Positions 59,171-64,000 of a stretch of 64,000 nt of DNA are shown here, one piece after another. The number at the start of each line of letters is the position of its first letter. Within the stretch, counting starts at the first letter, position 1. Source of the DNA: Firm-04 sp964479595 (GTDB lineage: Bacteria; Bacillota; Clostridia; Oscillospirales; Ruminococcaceae). The notes under the pieces are model-generated. The model was not told the DNA's origin. It searched no databases and was given only the letters and a program-made list of their open reading frames with translations. The translations under genes were made by a program, and so were the position numbers. Location of the stretch: contig CAYZMU010000003.1 in NCBI GenBank assembly GCA_964479595.1, forward strand, positions 1-64,000, given 5' to 3'.

Positions 59171-60085
59171 TCAGATGAGTTTGTCACGTGCGTCGTAGAG
59201 GTAGTGGAACAGTCTTGTGTCGGCAATGGTCTCGTCGTTGAAGCAGAGCGTTTCCCCGCCGCCCATGACCACGAAGAACCGCACCAGAAGCGTAAAGCAG
59301 ATAAGCAGCGCCGCGGCGTTGACAAGCCCCAGAATGCCGCCGACCACGTGCTCTGAAGTCTGGGTGCGCATGAGCGGGAGCGGGGAGTTCTTGTTCATGA
59401 CGCGGGAGATAATCGCCGCGATGAACATGACAATCGCGACAATGATGAAGTAGACCGCGATCTGAACGATCTCCATGGACGGCCCCTTGCTGAATTCGTC
59501 CTCGAGCGCCTCCGCCGTTGCCTCGTTGTCATTGGCGGGGTCGTAAAACGCCGTCAGAATCCGCCCCAGCGAGTCAGGGTCGGAATCGAGCGTGTGCCGG
59601 AAGTTGATGGAGACATAGCCGGGCATTCTATCCTCGAGCGCCGCGCCGTAGCCGTCCCGGAAAGCGCCGCTGATGATCCCGCGAAATTCCTCCCATTCGC
59701 AGACGGGCTCGCCGTTTCGCTCATTCACATAGGCGTAGAGTTTGTCCGTGAACTGTGATACAGGCGGCGACAGCAGTTCCTTGACTTTTGAGGGCGTTAG
59801 CTCAAAGCCGTATTTCTGCTCGTCAATGGCGTCACAGAAAATCTGCGGAATATCCGTGTCCTCGTTGAGTTCCTCAATGACCTTGATATTCGTCTTGCGC
59901 ACAGAACTCTCGTAGATGAGCGGCGCCGCGGCGGAGGCCCCGAAAGCCGCGAGAACCGAGGCGATGATGTAGCCGATGCTCAGCGGGAGCGCCCTTCTGG
60001 CGCCGTTTCTGCCGTTGAAATACACGACACTCAGCACAATCGCCAGACACAGAACATCAAAAATCCACCAGAACTGCGTTCTCAT
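59171..60085 (-). CDS. CvpA-like membrane protein
   Basis: 304 residues. Membrane helices at about 9-27 and 34-56 at the start, then a long soluble insertion of some 140 residues, and two helices near the C-terminus (about 208-230 and 250-275). The last part (SRVMNKNSPLPLMRTQTSEHVVGGILGLVNAAALLICFTLLVRFF) resembles the CvpA/colicin V production family, which is usually half this length. Function unknown; clostridial relatives carry the same insertion. Confidence 0.7.
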   Translation of the reverse strand: MRTQFWWIFDVLCLAIVLSVVYFNGRNGARRALPLSIGYIIASVLAAFGASAAAPLIYESSVRKTNIKVIEELNEDTDIPQIFCDAIDEQKYGFELTPSKVKELLSPPVSQFTDKLYAYVNERNGEPVCEWEEFRGIISGAFRDGYGAALEDRMPGYVSINFRHTLDSDPDSLGRILTAFYDPANDNEATAEALEDEFSKGPSMEIVQIAVYFIIVAIVMFIAAIISRVMNKNSPLPLMRTQTSEHVVGGILGLVNAAALLICFTLLVRFFVVMGGGETLCFNDETIADTRLFHYLYDARDKLI

Positions 60086-60094
60086 AAAAGCCTC

Positions 60095-61300
60095 CTAACC
60101 CTGCTCGTCGATGAAACTGACGCGGTCAATGGTGTCGTAGCCGCGCAGAAAGAAATCCGAGCCTATGCGTACAAATCCGTCGTAGCTGTCCGGTATCGCG
60201 ACCGTGCGCGTCACGCCGCCGTCGTAGTTGAGCGCCTCAATCCCTCCGCGCATCTCAACCAGAACGGAATCGCTCTCGCTCACAATCTGTATGGATTTCA
60301 CATCCCTGTCGTAATCGCGAATAGCGGGAGAATCCGCGCTGCCGCGCAGGATGACCACATTGCAGGTGCGCCGCTCCGAGTTCGTCAGCAGCAGCGCCGC
60401 CGTGCCGTTGGCACAGTCGCAGCCCGCGAAGGAATCCGGATAGACATAGCTGCTTTTGACCGCGCCGCCATCCTCCAGAAAGCAGCAGCGCGTATCGCCG
60501 ATAAGACAGACGCCCCCATCCATATTATATACTGAAATCGCGAGCGTGTCAAGGGGCTGACTCACCCAAAGGTCCTCCTTGCTCGAAAAACTGCACGACC
60601 GCACAACCGATTTGAGCACCCCGCTCTCCATCTCAAGGCTTGCTGTGTAGCAGCCGCCTCCGTCTGCGTGAAACGCCGCCGCGATGACGTTCTCCACACA
60701 GTCGCGCTCGTAGATTTGCTGACCTTTCGCGTTCATCACCAGCATTTTGCACGCGCAGGTCTGCGAACTCGTGATGAGAAGAACCTCCCCGCCGCTCGAA
60801 ACGCGCCCGTAGAGAATGCTGTCGGAAATGGTTTTCTCATAGCGGCACTTGCGCACGGTGTCCAGCCGGAAGCGCGTCCCCCCGCTCTCGTAGACCAGCG
60901 CGTAGTCGCCTTCCGTGTGCAGCATCGCGTTGCCGTAGGTGTGCTGGCGCGAATCCATCAGGCTGCCGTCGGTGTCGAAAATCTGGAGATAGGAAGCGCT
61001 CAGCACAAACAGTTTCTGTGACGCCGCGCGCATCTGATAGTCCGTCTCCCCGTAGACATAGATGGGGAAGTTGCCGTCGGGCGTGGACTGGTCCTCGGGA
61101 CGGTGGCTCTCGTGGCGGCGGCTGATGGTCGTCTCAAACTTCGGAATCCACGACGCGCGCTTCTGGTAGAGAATCAGCGCCGTCATCGCCAGCAGCAGAA
61201 AGAGAATGCTGCGCCTGAGAATTTTGCTCCGCTTTTTCTTCCTGCGCGCGGTGTAGTATTCCGCCTGAGGATCGGGGCGCTGATTGGAATCCTTTTTCAT
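60095..61300 (-). CDS. DUF5711-like single-pass protein with predicted beta-propeller
   Basis: 401 residues: basic N-terminal tail (YYTARRKKKRSK), one membrane helix (about 29-45), then a series of beta-rich repeats with Gly/Asp turns that look like propeller blades (for example YLQIFDTDGSLM, MLVMNAKGQQIYE, CCFLEDGGAVKSSYV). Proteins of this form are annotated DUF5711 in clostridia; no function is known. Nine bases separate it from the CvpA-like gene. Confidence 0.75.
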   Translation of the reverse strand: MKKDSNQRPDPQAEYYTARRKKKRSKILRRSILFLLLAMTALILYQKRASWIPKFETTISRRHESHRPEDQSTPDGNFPIYVYGETDYQMRAASQKLFVLSASYLQIFDTDGSLMDSRQHTYGNAMLHTEGDYALVYESGGTRFRLDTVRKCRYEKTISDSILYGRVSSGGEVLLITSSQTCACKMLVMNAKGQQIYERDCVENVIAAAFHADGGGCYTASLEMESGVLKSVVRSCSFSSKEDLWVSQPLDTLAISVYNMDGGVCLIGDTRCCFLEDGGAVKSSYVYPDSFAGCDCANGTAALLLTNSERRTCNVVILRGSADSPAIRDYDRDVKSIQIVSESDSVLVEMRGGIEALNYDGGVTRTVAIPDSYDGFVRIGSDFFLRGYDTIDRVSFIDEQG

Positions 61301-61327
61301 GGCCGCTCCTTCTTGCTGCTTTTTCGT

Positions 61328-62062
61328 TCAATAAAATACCCGGTTGAGGTAGAGCCCGTGCGCCATCGCCGTTCTTCCCGCGGCGAGGCGGTTTCTCTCG
61401 CTCAGAATCCGCGGGATGGCGTCGGGCGGGAAGATGCCCTCGTTGATGTCCAGCAGTGTTCCGACAAAAATTCTTACCATATTGTAGAGGAAACCGCTGC
61501 CGCGCACCCGGATTTCCACCAGATTCCCCGTTTTTTCCACCGCGACCTCGTAAATTTCGCGCACACAGCCGGCTTTGGGCTCCGCCTGCGCGCAGAAGCT
61601 GCGAAAATCGTGCACCCCGACGATTGTATGCGCCGCGTACCGGATTTTCTCCACGTCCAGCGGTCTGCGGTAGTGCAGCGCCAGATCCCGCGCGAACGGG
61701 TCCTTGCTCTCGTGATTGTGGATACGGTAGAGGTATTCCTTCGCCTTGCAGTCAAAGCGCGCGTGGAAAGAGGGGTCCGTGTCCTCGCAGGACAGTACGG
61801 AGATGTCGTCGGGGAGATAGCCGTTGAGCGCGCGGACAAGATTTTTGCAGCGGATGTCGCGCTCGGTGCGAAAGTGCAGGCAGAATTCCTTCGCGTGTAC
61901 CCCCGTGTCGGTCCTAGAACAGCCGCAGACGCCGGTCGGGGTGTTGAGGATTCGGGAGAGTTCGGTCTCCAGCGTCTGCTGGACGGTGTTGGCGTTGGGC
62001 TGGCGCTGGAAGCCGTGGTAGTTCGTCCCCCGGTAGGCGATGTACATTTTAAGTGTCCGCAT
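61328..62062 (-). CDS. truA: tRNA pseudouridine(38-40) synthase
   Basis: 244 residues. YRGTNYHGFQRQPNANTVQQ, CSRTDTGVHAKEF with the catalytic Asp, and GSGFLYNMVRIFVGTLLDINEG are the TruA motifs. Modifies the anticodon arm of many tRNAs. ATG at 62062 has AAAGGA five bases upstream and overlaps the YfhO-like gene by 14 bases. Confidence 0.96.
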   Translation of the reverse strand: MRTLKMYIAYRGTNYHGFQRQPNANTVQQTLETELSRILNTPTGVCGCSRTDTGVHAKEFCLHFRTERDIRCKNLVRALNGYLPDDISVLSCEDTDPSFHARFDCKAKEYLYRIHNHESKDPFARDLALHYRRPLDVEKIRYAAHTIVGVHDFRSFCAQAEPKAGCVREIYEVAVEKTGNLVEIRVRGSGFLYNMVRIFVGTLLDINEGIFPPDAIPRILSERNRLAAGRTAMAHGLYLNRVFY

Positions 62063-64000
62063 GATCTTCCTTTTCGGGCGTGCCGCGGCGCTTTTTCCGG
62101 ACCGAAAACGCGAACGCGGCGATATACAGGCAGAGCCCCGCGAGACTCAGCGCAGCCCCGAGGATGAGCCCCCTCGGGCGGAATTTCAGCGAGACGGTAT
62201 GTTCCCCCGCCGTGACGTCCACACAACTCATCGCGTCCATAAAGCGCTTCACGGGGACTTTCTCGCCGTCCACATAGGCGCTCCAGCCCTCGTCGTACGG
62301 CACGGAGAGATAGAGCGTGGAATCCTCCCGCGCGTTTACCGTCCCGGAGAGGTTTCCTCCCACCATTGTTTCAGCCTCAAAGGGGCTTTCCATGAGTTTG
62401 TCGTAGCCCTTTTGGAAGGTCTCTTCCTCGAAGCGCGCGACTTTCAGACGCAGCTGCCCCTTTTCTCCCGTGAGAAAACGATATCTCACGGCGATTTCCT
62501 GCCCTGCCCTGACATTTTCCGCCACGAAAGAGTTATGTGACTGAACATAAAAGTCGAGTCTGAATGTCGATAACGGCTCATATTCGATTTCTTCTCCGTC
62601 GAGCAAAAGGCTGATACTCTTCAGGTTACCCTGACATTGCGTTTCAATATGAAATGTGCCGTCTTTCGGGGCGCGGAAACGCACAGTGAGTTCCGGCTTT
62701 TTGACACTTTCGGGGTCGTACTCTTCATCGTCTATGATGGCTTCATAAACCTCCGCCGATGTCTCCTCCGCCTCGTAGGAGAGCAGGAAAGGTCCTTCTT
62801 CTTTGGCAGTCATATCTTTTGTGTCTATGCTCTCTATTTCCAGCGGTGTGAACAGTTCCTCCCGCTGCCCTGTCATTGCCTCAAAAGCGGCGTTCTGGGT
62901 GTCGAGCGCGTCCTCGCCTTTGACCTCATCCATGGTGAACGCGCGGTCCGTACAGTAGCCCATGGCGCCCGGGTAAATGGTGCGGTAGGCGGTGACTTCC
63001 GAATCGTTGAGTGCCTCAGAGAAGGGGATTTCCCCGGAGGAAACCACGTAGCGCATATTCAGCAGCATGGAGGCGAACGGCAGCAGCGTTTTGTATCTGT
63101 AAGAAGCGTCAGTTGAACTAAGCATCCCGAGTTCGGAGCAGAACGCGGGTAATTTTACGGGAAGCAGCGACTGAAAAGCCGAGCTGCCCGCGGGGATGTC
63201 ATAGAGCAGTTCCCCATTCCCATGGTTGTAATCCAAGTTGACCGCCATACGGTACGCCTGCTCTCCTTTCGCGTCCGCGTCTGTCCGCGCGGCTTCTGCC
63301 GCCTTGTTCATTTGCGGGTCCGGCTGCAGTACGGATTTGTCAGGCAGAATGGCGGGCGCAAAAGAGAGATACGCGCTCCATGTGATTTCCCCGCAGACCA
63401 GCAGCACCAGAAAGGAGGAAAAGAGAAAGGTCATCTTCGGGAAGCGGATTCGCACGAGATAGAGCGCGCAGTAGAAAGCCGTGAAGAGCACGCAGACCAG
63501 GATCACGTCTGTAGCGCGTTCCTTGGCCGCGCAGACCATCGTCAGCGCGGAAAAGCCCAGCATCAGCAGCCAGCTCAGCCCCTGCCGTACCCACGCGCGG
63601 CGCCAGAGAGGAAGTTTTTCCGCGGGCTTGGGCTCTCTTTCCGTCGGCAGAGACGCTGTGAACCGCCACCCCGCGAACGCCAGCACAAACGGCATGAGGT
63701 AGCCGAAGCGTTCCACCGTGACACGCGGGTAATGGAAACCGTGCCAGGCGAAATTGAGCGGACCCCACCAGCAGCTCAGAAACAGGAACGCCACGACAAA
63801 GCCCGTATAGAGGCGTTCCCTGAGCGGGATGCGGCTCTGGGTTAAGTACCCGAAAAGCAGCAGCACCACGAGCATACTGCTGCCAAGATTGGCGGGTTCG
63901 CTATTGAAAATCGGGTTCGCGAACGAGACAAGCTGCCCCAGAAGCTGCGAGATGGTGGAAAGCGTCTCCGTCCAGCCGTGAAAGGAGTAGGCATAGACGG
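62049..64000 (-). CDS. YfhO-like polytopic membrane protein (5' end beyond window)
   Basis: About 650 codons are visible with no stop up to the right edge, so the N-terminus lies outside. The visible part starts within hydrophobic segments (LVVLLLFGYL, TGFVVAFLFLSCWWGPLNFAWHG, VERFGYLMPFVLAF), continues through an extracytoplasmic beta-rich region (GTFHIETQCQGNLKSISLLL, LYLSVPYDEGWSAYVDGEKV) and ends with one membrane helix. YFSVPYDxGWxxxVDG and the LKFxPxGxxxG segment are typical of Bacillus YfhO-family proteins, linked to glycosylation of lipoteichoic acid. Substrate is unknown. Confidence 0.83.
   Translation of the reverse strand, partial: VYAYSFHGWTETLSTISQLLGQLVSFANPIFNSEPANLGSSMLVVLLLFGYLTQSRIPLRERLYTGFVVAFLFLSCWWGPLNFAWHGFHYPRVTVERFGYLMPFVLAFAGWRFTASLPTEREPKPAEKLPLWRRAWVRQGLSWLLMLGFSALTMVCAAKERATDVILVCVLFTAFYCALYLVRIRFPKMTFLFSSFLVLLVCGEITWSAYLSFAPAILPDKSVLQPDPQMNKAAEAARTDADAKGEQAYRMAVNLDYNHGNGELLYDIPAGSSAFQSLLPVKLPAFCSELGMLSSTDASYRYKTLLPFASMLLNMRYVVSSGEIPFSEALNDSEVTAYRTIYPGAMGYCTDRAFTMDEVKGEDALDTQNAAFEAMTGQREELFTPLEIESIDTKDMTAKEEGPFLLSYEAEETSAEVYEAIIDDEEYDPESVKKPELTVRFRAPKDGTFHIETQCQGNLKSISLLLDGEEIEYEPLSTFRLDFYVQSHNSFVAENVRAGQEIAVRYRFLTGEKGQLRLKVARFEEETFQKGYDKLMESPFEAETMVGGNLSGTVNAREDSTLYLSVPYDEGWSAYVDGEKVPVKRFMDAMSCVDVTAGEHTVSLKFRPRGLILGAALSLAGLCLYIAAFAFSVRKKRRGTPEKEDHADT

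Overview
The window reads as a chromosomal stretch of an uncultured, fairly GC-rich (about 60% by eye) Firmicute, most likely a Clostridia/Oscillospirales-type anaerobe. The evidence is the Gram-positive order of the S10-spc-alpha ribosomal block (map, a KOW gene and infA between adk and rpsM), strong AGGAGG-type ribosome binding sites with many GTG/TTG starts, zinc-type S14 and L36, a type of S4 with an unusual N-terminus, a ferredoxin-linked 2-oxoacid oxidoreductase and an O2-independent metabolism. Three 100-N gaps (8874-8973, 44823-44922, 53728-53827) mark it as a scaffolded draft or MAG. Two of the gaps are flanked by identical 55-mers, so they are assembly joins rather than missing DNA. 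No rRNA, tRNA, prophage, transposase or CRISPR array was found.

Layout. 1-5866 (minus): MATE exporter (cut by the edge), class B penicillin-binding protein, hisS, mgsA and minD. 6240-8542 (plus): nadB-nadC. 9107-14970 (minus): fhs, HAD phosphatase, gmd and two GT4 glycosyltransferases, a small glycan operon. 15219-18036 (plus): circularly permuted ATP-grasp, alpha-E and transglutaminase-like genes. 18201-34463 (plus): one 32-gene ribosomal/secY/adk/map/infA/rpoA superoperon with a leader that contains a candidate attenuator. 34504-35012 (minus): a two-gene sigma-like operon with a perfect LexA-type operator at its start site. 35294-38470 (plus): carboxyltransferase, biotin carrier and pyruvate/oxaloacetate carboxyltransferase genes, resembling a three-part transcarboxylase. 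38547-44632 (plus): metA, a DUF4190-like membrane protein, an orphan anchored protein, ychF, aspartokinase and a PepSY protein. 44669-51692 (minus): two surface/lipoprotein genes, then ferredoxin-oxidoreductase alpha/beta/gamma, a small membrane protein, rsmD, coaD, a coiled-coil protein and vanZ-like. 51842-56756 (plus): amidase, acidic Cys-rich protein, ttcA, tsaD, tRNA/SAM methyltransferase, rsmI. 56776-64000 (minus): YfhO-like, truA, DUF5711, CvpA-like, clpE-like.

How it fits together. Most of the window is housekeeping: translation, RNA modification, NAD and CoA synthesis, cell-wall enzymes and anaerobic carbon metabolism. The less ordinary parts are the SOS-box sigma-like pair, the ATP-grasp/alpha-E/transglutaminase trio, the S10 leader, a solitary CRISPR-repeat-like hairpin at 40340-40372, a carboxyltransferase set lacking a sodium-pump subunit, and a recurring promoter shape (TTGnnn, 17 bp, TG-extended TATAAT) in front of at least nine transcription units on both strands.
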